A stretch of DNA of 64,000 nt, taken from assembly GCA_964059195.1 (NCBI GenBank), contig CAXKWD010000003.1, forward strand, positions 198,300,174 to 198,364,173. The letters run 5' to 3'. Source of the DNA: Ectobius pallidus. Its lineage: Eukaryota; Arthropoda; Insecta; Blattodea; Ectobiidae. Under the pieces are notes generated by a model. It worked only from the letters and a program-made list of their open reading frames with translations, searched no databases and was not told where the DNA came from. Of the stretch, positions 44,965 to 55,493 are shown in pieces. Each line of letters opens with the position of its first letter. The stretch's first letter is position 1. The translations under genes were made by a program, and so were the position numbers.

Positions 44965-45470
44965 TCCATAAAAGGAAAATGTGGTAACATTTCTAAAACA
45001 ATATTTACCGACTGAAGTCTTAAGGACAGTCTACTTAGCTCTAATACAATCTGTCCTCCAATATGGTATCATTGGCTGGGGAGGAAGTGGCACATCTGTA
45101 TTGACTCCTTTGATTCTAATACAGAAGAGAATTATAAAAATTTGTTTAAAAAAGCCTATAGAATATCCAACAGAATTGATATTTTCTGAATTTAATGTGA
45201 TGACTGTAGAACAAATTTATAAGCTCACACTTTTAAAATACTTTCAAAAATACCGCAACGTACATGTATCGGATCCTCATAACTACAATACTAGAAGAAA
45301 TAAAACATTGCCATTAATAGAACCAAAATACTTCACCTCTTCTGGCTCTAAACATAGCATTTATTATGGTCCAAGACACTATAACTCTATAATTAGGTCA
45401 CATCCAGAAATAGTACATATGAACAACAAAAACTTCAATAAGTTTATCAAAAATCTTATTTCATAGTTCA
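44965..45470 (+). pseudogene. Non-LTR retrotransposon RT C-terminus, copy 1
   Basis: The frame runs from about 44981 to 45466 and contains YLALIQSVLQYGIIGWGGSG followed by LILIQKRIIKICL, then the FSEFNVMTVEQIYK block and a DPHNYNTRRNK block. These are the post-palm segments of a jockey/CR1-like RT. It aligns along its whole length with the second copy starting at 45685, but with many substitutions, so they are different subfamilies. Polymerase motifs are missing because of 5' truncation. The stop is at the natural C-terminus. Confidence 0.88.
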
Positions 45471-45684
45471 AAAGTTACTTCACTCTGTACTTAGTAGACA
45501 ATTAAGGAACTATTTTATTTGTAATAACTCAGGGTTTCAATTTTTGTTCTTACTGCTTTTCCTTTTTTCTTTTTACTATTCTGTTCTTTCTTTTTTATTA
45601 TTATTGTATAGGTATTGATCTACTTAATTAGATGAAAATTATTAAAAAATTATTAAAATTATTAAATTATAAAAAATTATTGGC

Positions 45685-46701
45685 ATGAAAATTATAAAAA
45701 AATGGTTCGATTCTAACCTTCTGTCACTAAACGTGGATAAATCAACATTAGTTCCTTTCTCATTAACATCTACTGGTCAGATAGCGCGGAAAAAATGTAC
45801 AAATTTAAATTTAATAATACATAATTGTAATTTTGATGTGAATTGTAAATGCTTACCACTGAAAGAAACAGCCGTTGTGAAATATTTGGGTATTTTTATT
45901 GATAAACACCTTAAATGGTCTCACCATGTTAACTACATCTGTAATAGACTACGCCGAACAATTCATAAATTTGTCATTTTACGCCACTGTATGCCCATTA
46001 CTGTTTTACGTTCCGTTTATCTAGCACTTTTCCAGTCCATTATTCAATATGGCATTCTCGTCTGGGGAGGATTAGCGAAAACTACCCTTAAGCCCCTCTG
46101 CCTTTTACAAAAAAGAATAATAAAAATCTGTCTAAGAAAACACATTGATTACCCAACTAGCCTAATATTTTCGGAATTTAATGTTTTAAGTTTGGACCAA
46201 ATTTACAAATTTTCTATATTAAAATATTTTCACAAACATCGTATAAAATACTCTTCCAGTGATCATATCTACAAAACTAGACGAAATACTAATTTACTCC
46301 TATTAGAACCCAAATGTCTCACATCGGCAGGATTAAAGCATAGCATTAATTTTGGACCGCGCTTCTATAACTCAATTATCAGAAAAAATCCTGATCTCTC
46401 AGCATACTCCACTGTTAAATTTAATAGATATGTAAAGAATTTTTTGTAATTTTTTAGCTTTTAAGTAATTTTTGTTCCACTCCTTTTATGTATTTATGTT
46501 TTTATGTTTAATGTTTTTGTTTTACTTTCTTTTTTAGTTAAGCACATTATACACTCTATTTCTTTGTCTCTCCTCTTTCTTCACTTTGATATTTTTGAAA
46601 CGGCACCCGAGCACGAGCAGTCTTGCTCATTCGGGTGTATTACTAAATGTAATACCTCTTGTAATATCTCTTGTAATAAATAAATAAATAAATTTGTCTC
46701 A

Positions 46702-46750
<49 letters not shown>
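45685..46750 (+). pseudogene. Non-LTR retrotransposon RT C-terminus and 3' end, copy 2
   Basis: The 254-codon frame starts further upstream than copy 1. It includes WFDSNLLSLNVDKSTLVPFS and VKYLGIFIDKHLKWSHHVNY, the conserved segments just after the catalytic YxDD box. It then has LRSVYLALFQSIIQYGILVW and a C-terminus matching copy 1. The catalytic Asp pair itself is not included. The 3' UTR contains a hairpin at 46605-46636, an AAAT repeat at 46676-46692 and a ~49-bp poly(A) at 46702-46750. The uninterrupted frame and long A-tail suggest a young insertion. Confidence 0.9.
46605..46636 (+). other. LINE 3'-UTR hairpin
   Basis: ACCCGAGCACGAGCA and TGCTCATTCGGGT form a stem of 6 bp plus 5 bp with a small internal loop. 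The same hairpin occurs at 46811-46838 and, on the minus strand, at 23931-23960, always close to a simple-repeat tail. Confidence 0.7.
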
Positions 46751-46753
<3 letters not shown>

Positions 46754-47210
46754 TATAATTTCTTTATGTATTTGTAATTTGTATTTTATAATGTAAATGG
46801 CTGAACTGTGCCCGAGCACGAGCGCTTGCTCATTCGGGTGGTCATGTTTTGTTTTGTATAAATATAAATATAAAAAAATATATATATAAACCGAATCTTT
46901 GATCACAATAAACAGCATTTTTTCAATGTAACAGTATTATCCGCACGGGACTTCATAAAAGTGATAACATTAACCGACTGATAACATCCGCGTTTAAATT
47001 AAGGGGCGTTCACTGACGCTTAGTACAAGCTATGAGGTTTCAATACATTTATTTCTACCTGAGGATAAATATAATTATGTTAGTACATTGGATCCACATA
47101 TAACTTTCCTCCCTCGTCAAAATGTTTGATTCGAACCCTGGTGCTAAGTCAACGAAGCCTATTGTTGGGTTGGCAGATCCAGCATTATACAGTATATTTG
47201 TTACGATCAG
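46751..47210. other. Second LINE tail fragment and intergenic DNA
   Basis: 46751-46880 looks like another 3' end of the same LINE family, with the hairpin at 46811-46838 and an AT-rich tail. Sequence after that is unassigned. Confidence 0.5.
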
Positions 47211-47218
47211 CTGATAAA

Positions 47219-48496
47219 TAGGGTTTGGATGTTCATGACATGACATATTTTTATCCTGACCTCCATTCTGGCCGTAAACACAAATTAAACAAGAATTGCA
47301 CGCTTGTTATCCTAATCGGACAGTTTTTATTTTGCATATAAGGTCATGTTTTGGTCATTTTTATGGGCTTGGTCATATTTTGGTCATATTTGTAATTTAA
47401 CGTCATATTTCAGTTTTAAATTCGGAAAAAGAGCACAATTTTACAATGTATGTGCTACATAGTCGAGTTAAATTTGAAATTTATTTAATATTAATTTCAT
47501 ATTTATGCCAAATTAATAGGTACCGTAACTTAATTTTAAAATCAATACAATTTATTGTTCATATTTCATAAGGATGTACAAAATATTTGGAGCTGATAAA
47601 ACGAGCAAACAGGAGCAGGTTCTTTAAAATTAGAAGTTAATTACAAGTAGTCTAAAACTGTAAATCACCTGCAAAATTGTTAAAAGGTGATTATCTGATT
47701 GAATTAATTTTATGTAATAATTTAGTGTAATTAAACGTTTTATATTGGAACATTTATTTTTAGGAAATATGTTCTATTATTAGGTCTTATTTAAAATTTT
47801 TTAGTCAAATTTAGTCATTTTTAAGAGCATATTTTCCACTTTTGTAGCTCATAAATAGGGTTCGGATATTTAAGACATGTCATATTTTTATCCTGACCTC
47901 CATTGTCGCCGCAAACACAAATTAAACACGAATTGTACGCTTGTTATCCTAATCGTACCGTTTTTATTTTGCATATGAAGTCATATTTTGGTCATTTTCA
48001 TGGTCTTGGTCATATTTTTAGCCATATTTGTAATTTAACGCCATATTTCAGTTATAAATTCGGAAAAAGAGCACAATTTTACAATGTATGTGCTACATAG
48101 TCGAGTTAAATTTGAAATTTATTTAATATTAATTTCATATTTATGCCAAATTAATAGGTAAATAAATTATAAAACCAATGCAATTATTCATATTTTATAA
48201 GGACATTTTATAGGTGTACAAAATATTGCGAGTATTTGGAGCTGATGAAACGATCAAACAGGAGCAAATTCTTTGAAAATACAAGTTCATTACAAGTAAA
48301 ACTGTAAATAATCCGATTGAATCATGTCATGTAAGAATTTAGTGTCTTTAAAAGTTTTTAATTGGAACATTTAGTTTTTGAAAATACGTTCTATTATTAG
48401 GTCACATTTTCAATTCTTTAGTCATATTTAGTCATTTTTAAGAGCATATTTAGAGTCATATTTTCCACTTTTGTAGGCCATAAACATCCGACCCTA
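47219..48496 (+). mobile_element. Head-to-tail dimer of a hAT-type element
   Basis: The outer ends TAGGGTTTGGATGTT and AACATCCGACCCTA are inverted. The 8-bp target duplication CTGATAAA is exact (47211-47218 and 48497-48504). Inside, two monomers (47219-47855 and 47856-48496) are direct copies with substitutions and small indels. The inner junction lacks the last ~20 bp of the right end and joins at the word ATAAA. The interior is rich in GGTCATATTTT words. No transposase remains. Confidence 0.93.
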
Positions 48497-48510
48497 CTGA
48501 TAAAAAATGA

Positions 48511-49410
48511 AATCAGGTAAACTGATGTCACAAAGTGCCAGTATGTTTTTTTTAATCAGTTATGACTGCAATTATGATATGCAGAATGTGTTTTTTTTAA
48601 ATTGATTTCCAAGTTAAGCTCCAGATTTATTCATTAAGCAGGGCTTACGGAAAAAGAAAGGTCTACCATCTCGGCCACCTGGGTCATTTTAACGGTCTAG
48701 TTGGATAAGCGCATGTAAATCAATATGTTTTTTGTCATAGCTACCTGTATTTTAATTTCCAAGGCCTTATAAGATCACAGTAAAACAATAGGCTATGTTG
48801 TCAAGATAACTGATTTTCATTTTTTTTTATAAATTCTTTCGAATACGTATATTACCATAAAATAGACACTAAATTGAGCATTACTCCGAAACAGATCAAC
48901 CGATTTTATCCATTATGAATAGATGTCTTCCCATGGACATTGTAAATGTGTATACCAAGTTTCATAAAAATCCGGTAAAGCGTATTTGAATTACCGCGTC
49001 TTTAAAATATACACTAAATTGGGTTTTACTCCGGTACCGGTCAACAGATTAGGTTCAAATTCAATAGGGCACTTCTCATGGACGTCATAAATGGGTATAC
49101 CAAGTTTCATGAAAATCCGTTACAGCGTATTTGAGTGATGGCGCCGTTCTCATAGAAATCTATTAAAATAGGCACTAAATTGGGCATTACTTCGGTACCG
49201 GTGAACCGATTTAGTTCAATATCAATAGGGTTATTCCCATCGACATTATGAATGTTTATACCAAGTTTCATGAAAATCCGAAAAAGCGTACTTGAGTTAT
49301 GGTGCGTACAGACGCACGGACAGACGGACGGACAGACAGACAGACAGACAGACGGACAGACATTTTTTCGTCCCCCACACAATCTCATAAAGTACCATAC
49401 TGGCACTTAA
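48511..49410 (-). repeat. Dispersed repeat R1, copy E
   Basis: It runs from AAATCAGGTAAACTGATG to GTACCATACTGGCACTTAA on the minus strand, with three tandem units and a GACA/GACG microsatellite at 49318-49362. The tRNA-like segment is truncated as in copy D. Confidence 0.9.
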
Positions 49411-49941
49411 TAACTATGCTTAATTTGCGCTTCTATGTTGAACAATCGTTCAACGTCCGTGTACGAAATACTTTGTAAGTATGCGATATGACGACCCTAA
49501 CTAAAGCTTTTGACCTCTACATTTCCATGTGGAGAAATGTTTTAGGGAGCAGGGTTATGCCTTGAACTGAGTTAATTACAATTCCTGGGAAAACAATGTC
49601 GTGTAAGTTCACGGTTTCCTTTCACCCACAATGCCTTGCGCTAGCCTTGTTCACTGCCGACATGAAAGTGCAAATAGAAAGGTACAGTTTCTGTGATTAC
49701 TATTGTTAGCAATTATTTTTTGTTTTTTGTTTTTTGGTGAGATTGTTTCTACGTGCATGGCATTGAACTTAGTTATTTCCTATACCAACACTTTATTACA
49801 TTGGATTCATGGCCAGATCACCTGGGCCTTAAAGCTAACGCAGATCCCTGTTGTAAAACATGTTAATAATGGGAACAATTGCCATTTCCGTCTCTGTTAG
49901 GATCAAGAAGTTAGTATAGTGCATGGTTCTATACAACATCC
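49411..49941. other. Intergenic
   Basis: No feature was recognised; the frame at 49703-49900 has no known domain. Confidence 0.4.
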
Positions 49942-49949
49942 CCTAACAG

Positions 49950-50629
49950 TAGGCTTGCCAGACGTCCCAGTTTGACCGGGACAGTCCCGGTTTTCAGACA
50001 AAATCCCGGTGTCCCGCCCGGTTTACTTCACGTCCCGGTAAAAATGGCTCAGGCTGTTTGCTCACTTTAAGGAGAATCACATAGCAGCCCCCAATCTGAT
50101 CAAGATTGTTGAGTATGCCTTCTGCTTACCTGGGACATCATCACCAGTTGAAAGAGTATTTTCTTTTATGAACAACGTACGGACTGATGATAGGGGTTTG
50201 GTGAAGGAATCTACGGTTAAAGGCTTGATGACATGTAAAATTAATATCGTATTAGCTTGTGAAGATTTTTACAACAAGATTAAAACTACAAAAGACTTTC
50301 TAAAAAAAGTCCTAGCCAATAAAAAGCACATGTAAATATTGTTAAAAATTTTTATTCCTCATTCAAAGTGTTTCTTCTTACTTAAGTAAGTTTTAAATAT
50401 TAACATGTTAGAAATAAAATGTTTAAATTTATATGATTATGTCATTTATTATTACCCCTGGTTTAGGTTCCTAATCAGTAACCATTTATTCATAGCATTG
50501 AGAATAAACTACCTTCTAAAACACTCTAAAATCCCGCCAATGGTGTGTCTACCCTTGAATACCCGCGACGTTGGGCTTGGGGGGTATTCCGGTGTCCCGG
50601 TTGAACATTTCAGAAATCTGGCAAGTCTA
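49950..50629 (+). mobile_element. hAT element, family TAGGCTTGCCAGA, with dimerisation domain
   Basis: The ends TAGGCTTGCCAGACGTCCC and TCTGGCAAGTCTA are inverted. The 8-bp duplication CCTAACAG is exact (49942-49949 and 50630-50637). GTCCCGGT-type words recur near both ends. The interior keeps the transposase C-terminus. At 680 bp it is an internal-deletion derivative. Confidence 0.94.
50054..50335 (+). pseudogene. hAT transposase C-terminal dimerisation domain
   Basis: The open frame LFAHFKENHIAAPNLIKIVE continues with CLPGTSSPVERVFSFMNNVR and ends KKVLANKKHM before a stop. The LPGTSxPxERVFSxM core is the hAT dimerisation signature. No ATG precedes it, and the zinc finger and catalytic parts are absent. 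Confidence 0.85.
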
Positions 50630-50637
50630 CCTAACAG

Positions 50638-51559
50638 GCAATTTTGTGGCTCTTTGAAACGTTAGTGGAACGAACTTGAACATTATCACCTTTAAACAGT
50701 CATCAGAATTATCGTATTTTATGACAACATTATTGTTCAATATAATTATTCTTGTACCAGATTTTTATCGAATGTGCTTATTATTTCCTTGGTGTCCTGA
50801 AGGGAAAATCCAGCGGAAATATTACAATGCATAAAAAATGTAATAGTTATGACGGAAGTTATGAGAACACGAAGCGTACAGAGCCGTAGTATGAGAAGTT
50901 AATGAGGCGTCTCAGTGAAGGCTGCGCGCGCAAGGTCGAGAGATTCACTTCACAATAAATTCACGATACCCCCGAGGCAAGGCGCTGTCAGCAACTTACA
51001 TTATATGCTGTAGTTCCTGCTTTGCTGTTATTAAATTCTTGGAATATTACTTCATCCAACACAGTGGAAAGTTTAATAGAAAGATATAAATAAATTTTAA
51101 ATTATGAAATGTCGATAATAATTTTCCATCAACATTAATTTTTATGAGAAGGGGACTAAATTAATGAGTGATATTCAGTGGACAAAATGACTAACTTTGA
51201 CAGCTTTGGGACAGTTCGAAATGCCGTTAATGATGTAATGTTTATATGTTCCATATTTCTCTACGTGCAAATTAGAGCACTTTTCTCACACAGTAGTTTT
51301 TCGGATATTCTTAGTTGTTCAAAATGGATATACGCTTCTACGATTTCATGCTATATGTATGTAATTTCTAAAATATGTTCTGAAATTAATAATCAAGTTG
51401 TGCTATGTGCGCTTCGTAAAACTTAACTTTCAAATTAAGTTTAAAAAAAAATAATTTCTTAGGCTTAACTGTAACATTCTGAATTCTTATTTATTATACC
51501 AAATGTATTGTAAAACTTATCAAACATACTGCTTACACTTTAAAATTTAGTGCATCTCT
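50638..51559. other. Intergenic
   Basis: No gene was recognised; the frame at 51178-51426 has hydrophobic stretches but no domain I know. Confidence 0.4.
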
Positions 51560-51883
51560 ATATCTCTATATATATAAAAGGCTTTGTCCTGACTGACTGA
51601 ATGACAGGAATCAACGTACAGCCTAAACTATAACAGGTAGAGACATGGAATTTTGATAGTACCTTCGTTTCATAATGTAGATGCTCACTAAGAAGGGATT
51701 TTGAAAAATTCTGATTCTAAATGCCAAAAATTAAATGTTTTTGAAAATACTTAATCCCTTTTTACATAGAATTATCGAAACAAATTCACAGAACATATTG
51801 TTGCCAATGGTATAGGTGGGATTGGATTAAATTAAATGGATGTTTGACAAATTAGAGAAGGTATCATTATAATTCATATTATC
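51560..51883 (+). repeat. Dispersed repeat R3
   Basis: It begins with CTATATATATAAAAGGCTTTG and then TCCTGACTGACTGAATGACA. It matches about 16150-16280 in the opposite orientation. Its tail words (GACAAATTAGAGAAGGTATC) recur near 57970-58000. Confidence 0.65.
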
Positions 51884-52150
51884 TATATTAATAAAAGGAA
51901 TTGTCCTCGATGTCCAGCGAAATCTACTGAACGCAGAGATCTGAAATTTTAAACATAGGTGGGCTGAAGGGTCGGAAAATGAACCTCGAAGCCGGAAGTT
52001 TAATTTTAGTTTTCGTTCGTGAGTTATGAGTGAAAAACGGGCAAAAAACGTGCATTTTGTGCGTTTTCAAAACATAAGTTTTCAGTTATACATTTCAATG
52101 TCAAATCAATTACAGTTGGCTTTGGCTACTTTTGTCATACCTTGAAAATA
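51884..52150 (+). repeat. Dispersed repeat R2, copy 3
   Basis: It begins TATATTAATAAAAGGAATTG and carries the block CCAGCGAAATCTACTGAACG, then CAGAGATCTGAAATTTT, as at 2450. It ends near GGCTACTTTTGTCATACC. Confidence 0.8.
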
Positions 52151-52334
52151 AAACTTTCGCGATCGCTTGAATGTTGTAAGCCCTAAATATGGTCAAACAT
52201 TGTTTTATTTGGACAAATCTCACTATACAGAGGTTTTCTGGGCCACGAAACTCGAATCTGAGGTCGCTTTTACCAGACGATGCTATCTAATCGTGGTATG
52301 TAGTCCACGTGATTTAGGAGTTAATAAATATAAT

Positions 52335-52661
52335 GAGAATATTATAGGAGAAATGTCCAACAGAGACAATAATCTGTGGTTCATGGATGCTTATATATCT
52401 ATCCTGAATGTTAACTGTACAATAACAGTGGGAGCCCGGTCACAAAAATCACTAATTAGTGTGCCTCACAGTACTGCATATGACAAAACTTGTCTGTCTA
52501 TGAGGTAGACCAATAGGGCAATCAGTCATAGGAGAGAGGTTCCATCTGGCGCTGTGAATTGAACTCCGGCTTAGCTCAGTTGGTAGAGCATTGGCGCGAA
52601 TAGCCAAAGGTCCTGGGTTCAAGTCCCAGTGTCGGAGGAATTTTTCTCCTATAATATTCTC
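52335..52661 (+). repeat. tRNA-bearing repeat, copy 1
   Basis: It is bounded by GAGAATATTATAGGAGAAA and its inverse TTTCTCCTATAATATTCTC. A direct copy of GTCCAACAGAGACAATAATC lies near both borders (52356 and 52669). Inside are CAGTGGGAGCCCGGTCACAA and a complete tRNA cloverleaf. Two further copies lie at 56404-56700 and 56700-56936. Confidence 0.85.
52565..52637 (+). tRNA. tRNA-like gene, anticodon GAA, probably pseudo
   Basis: The 73 nt fold as a cloverleaf. The acceptor TCCGGCT pairs with TGTCGGA, with the last pair a T-T mismatch. The D stem is GCTC/GAGC, the anticodon stem TTGGC/GCCAA, and the T stem CTGGG/CCCAG with loop TTCAAGT. Both internal promoter boxes are good. The seven-base anticodon loop GCGAATA would present GAA (Phe), but position 33 is C instead of the invariant U, so normal decoding is doubtful. 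It sits inside a dispersed repeat, which also argues for a tRNA-derived repeat. Confidence 0.65.
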
Positions 52662-53010
52662 ATGAAATGTCCAACAGAGACAATAATCTGTGGTTCATGA
52701 ATGCTTATATATCTATAAAGAAACATGTTGGCTTAAATTTGTTGTTTTATGACCAATTATATTCTTAAATCCATGTTAATGTTGTTGTGATTGGTCAATG
52801 CCAACTGGATTTTGTTTATAGATTGCCATGACGACTTTAAAGGACTAGGTCAATAAAACTGCAGTTTGAATGCAGTTTTATGCAATTTTAGCGGCCTTGG
52901 TTACTAAAATGCAATTTTTCGGTGTGTTACTAGTCCGACAAGCAACTGTTTTAGAGAGCATGTACTAAAAAATTGTTTAAAAGTAGGGCTGTACCTGTAC
53001 TAAAAAATTG
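52662..53010. other. Flank with a small tandem duplication
   Basis: The ~34-bp word GTACTAAAAAATTGTTTAAA with the following TAGGGCTGTACC is present twice at 52967-53030. It therefore duplicates the future target duplication and first bases of the hAT element. Confidence 0.7.
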
Positions 53011-53365
53011 TTTAAAAGTAGGGCTGTACCGATTAATCGATTAATCGGTCCGATTAATCGATTAAATATTGAATCGTCGATCAATTACATTTTCCGATTA
53101 ATCGGGTTAGTCGAATTCTGAAAAACGTTTTTCAAGAAATGGGTCAAATGACCAAACTCCTTTCACAGTGCCGAGTGAGAAAGTTTTTAGTGCTGCCGGT
53201 ATTATTGTAAAAAAGCTACGATCGTGTCTTGAACATTCAAATGTCAACAAACTCGTTTGTCTCAAGTCTTGGCTGAAAAAGTAATCGGAAATACAAGTTT
53301 TGTATATATTTTTTTCAGTAGTTAACTAATAATGGTATTCATTAATTCAGGATTTCTTCTGATTA

Positions 53366-54761
53366 CACTGAAAAACAAAAAAATAGAATCGGAGGATATC
53401 TTGGTATCCAACACTTGTTCTAAGACAATTGAAACGTGCTGATTCAGAATATGCAAACCATTTGTCTCTATCACCCATGGTTTTTTTAATATACATCTTC
53501 AACTATTTATATATCATTAGAACACTTGCTGATACAGACAGTACTAATGAGCATGGCGTTAGCTAAGAAAATAGTGCGATTGAGTCACAGGACACTTATT
53601 CTGTACATAAATATGTAGTTAAAGGCATAAGATACATAATACAAAATCCAAGCAAATTGCTATACTTTCTTCATCTAAGTTGTGTTTGGTTTGAATTTCT
53701 TGACTGTAGACTTGCGTTTGTGATGAGCATTTCGCATGTCACGCTGAAGCGTCCAGCAGTAGTCAGCCAACATTGCTGCACTCCATCGACCCTGATACCG
53801 TGATTCCATCACCGAAATGTCCTGATGAAAACATTCACCATGTTCATCACTGACTGAACCTAGGTTCTCAGGGAAGAAAACAAGATGTGAATCAAGGAGA
53901 TGAATTTTGAGGGACGTGTTGCAACCCAACTGTTTGTATGCACTAATGCACTTCTTCACAACATTCACATAGTCACCAGATTTATAATTTCCAAGGAAAT
54001 TTGCCACGACTGATTTGAATGCTACCCATGCATGTCTTTCAGTACCAATCAGTAAATCTTGGAAGTAGCCATCAGCAAATATCGTTCTTATTTGTGGACC
54101 TATGAACACGCCTGCTTTCACTTTTGCATAACTCAACTCCGGAAACTTGTTCCATAAGTACCGAAAAGCATCTGAATCGTTGTCTAGTGCCTTCACGAAA
54201 TTCTTCGTGAGCCCCAGCTTGATGTGAAGCGGTGGCATGATAACTTTGTCACGGTCAATTAACGGTACACAAATTGCACTTTTATTTCCTCGCTGCATTC
54301 TGTCTCTAATCGGCCAATTTTTCTTTATGTAGTGGTGTTTTCTATCTCTGCTGTCCCATTCGCAGATAAAACAGCAGTACTTGGTGTATCCCGTCTGGAT
54401 TCCCATGAGAATAGTGATAACTTTTAAATCACCACAGATACACAATTTATACTAGTGATAGCGTATTTTTTTCAAGAAGTAGCGACATGGATTCGCGATA
54501 TTGAAAATATTTTGATATATTACATTAAGTATAACTGATTTCACAAATGACACAACAATGTAGGCCTGTGAGGTTGCATGAAAAATTACTAAAAACTACA
54601 TAAAGATTTTGATGAACGGTGTTCAATGAAAATTATTTTTTGTGGATATCTTCAAAACCTGACGTGATAGAGCAAAACGGTTTCCAGAATTGAAATCAGC
54701 ATAAAAAGCTGCGTTAGAAAAGGTATACAGCATGTCAGATATCTAAAGCTTGTTTATCAGT
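53366..54761 (-). mobile_element. CACTA-like transposon with CACTG ends and TTA duplication
   Basis: The left end CACTGAAAAACAA and the inverse of the right end CACTGATAAACAA match at 12 of 13 bases. TTA is duplicated at 53363-53365 and 54762-54764. The uninterrupted hAT copy has the expected empty site, GATTATTACCTG, near 13920. CACTR termini with a 2-4 bp duplication are the signature of the CACTA/Mirage/Chapaev (CMC) superfamily. The 1,396-bp element carries one large ORF on the minus strand and about 300 bp of non-coding sequence at each end. Confidence 0.85.
53675..54445 (-). CDS. Conserved transposon protein, C-terminal 256 codons
   Basis: The open frame contains CICGDLKVITILMGIQTGYT, then KYCCFICEWDSRDRKHHYIK, then PPLHIKLGLTKNFVKALDND. 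It ends with HLLDSHLVFFPENLGSVSDE, then HGECFHQDISVMESRYQGRW and a Lys/Arg-rich tail. I recognise this as a protein family found in many copies in insect and cnidarian genomes, usually annotated as uncharacterised. The C-x2-C pair, conserved D, H, E and the HxxxF...DSHL block suggest a metal-binding catalytic fold, but I know of no tested function. The frame has no stops. Family members I remember are longer at the N-terminus, so this copy is probably 5'-truncated. Its position between CACTG ends suggests it is the transposase of that element or part of it. Confidence 0.75.
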   Translation of the reverse strand: MCICGDLKVITILMGIQTGYTKYCCFICEWDSRDRKHHYIKKNWPIRDRMQRGNKSAICVPLIDRDKVIMPPLHIKLGLTKNFVKALDNDSDAFRYLWNKFPELSYAKVKAGVFIGPQIRTIFADGYFQDLLIGTERHAWVAFKSVVANFLGNYKSGDYVNVVKKCISAYKQLGCNTSLKIHLLDSHLVFFPENLGSVSDEHGECFHQDISVMESRYQGRWSAAMLADYCWTLQRDMRNAHHKRKSTVKKFKPNTT

Positions 54762-54930
54762 GTTATCTGTAGTGTAGTTAGTTATTAAACGTGTAAAACA
54801 ATATTAAATGTACACTTTGGTTTCGTTTAAAATACCGACTTGTTTGTCGATTAATCAGTCGATTAATCGATTTAAAGCCAAGCGTTAACTCGATTAAAAA
54901 TTTTAATCGATTTTCAGCCCTGTTTAAAAG

Positions 54931-55493
54931 GTTCGGAGATATAGACCTACAGTAATAACAAATATTACTACAATTTAGTGTCAATGTTATATGTGAGTTC
55001 CATGAAACAGAGCCCAGTGCATGCAATGCTTATTGCTGATACAGTAGGTCTATAACAACAAGAGATATTGATAGAATTAAAATTCTAACAGGACTTTTGG
55101 TAGGGAAAATTCGGGTTGTTGTATTTAAATAACGTGAGACATGCTTCAATGTGACATCTCAGTGTTGTGTAATGTTTGTTTAGCATCGGGAAGATTCCTT
55201 CAAACATGGAGTTTAAAACTACGCAGTTGACAACATTCACGTGGGTGTTACGGGCCACGTGTTGTAGACAACCAGTCGCCATATTGCACCGATGTGACGT
55301 AACAGCCACAAGACAATACACCATTCATAGCACAACCACCTGTTGTTTTGATGCAAATTTTTTCTTAAAACCCAGCACTAATTATTTTTGTGAAGGTGAT
55401 TATGTGATAGCGATATTAGGAATAATAACAGTAAAATTATTATTCACAAAATTGGTTAGGTATTAACAGTGTTATTAGTAAGTTAATTATGAA
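54931..55493. other. Intergenic
   Basis: No gene was found. The frames at 55085-55324 and 55176-55466 overlap on opposite strands and have no recognisable domain. Confidence 0.4.

Larger units (their letters stand above)
53019..54922 (+). mobile_element. hAT-type element, family TAGGGCTGTACCG (copy 2), split by an insertion
   Basis: The ends are TAGGGCTGTACCGATTAATC and CGATTTTCAGCCCTG. The 8-bp duplication TTTAAAAG is exact (53011-53018 and 54923-54930). Near 53170-53280 the translation VPSEKVFSAAGIIVKKLRSC followed by LVCLKSWL is the hAT dimerisation domain. The element is interrupted at 53365 by a CACTG-ended transposon. The 478-bp copy at 13601-14078 shows the uninterrupted sequence. Confidence 0.95.

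Noticed and set aside
46643..46918. Frame with a long Phe run
   Set aside because: It is the poly(A) tail of the LINE read on the opposite strand.
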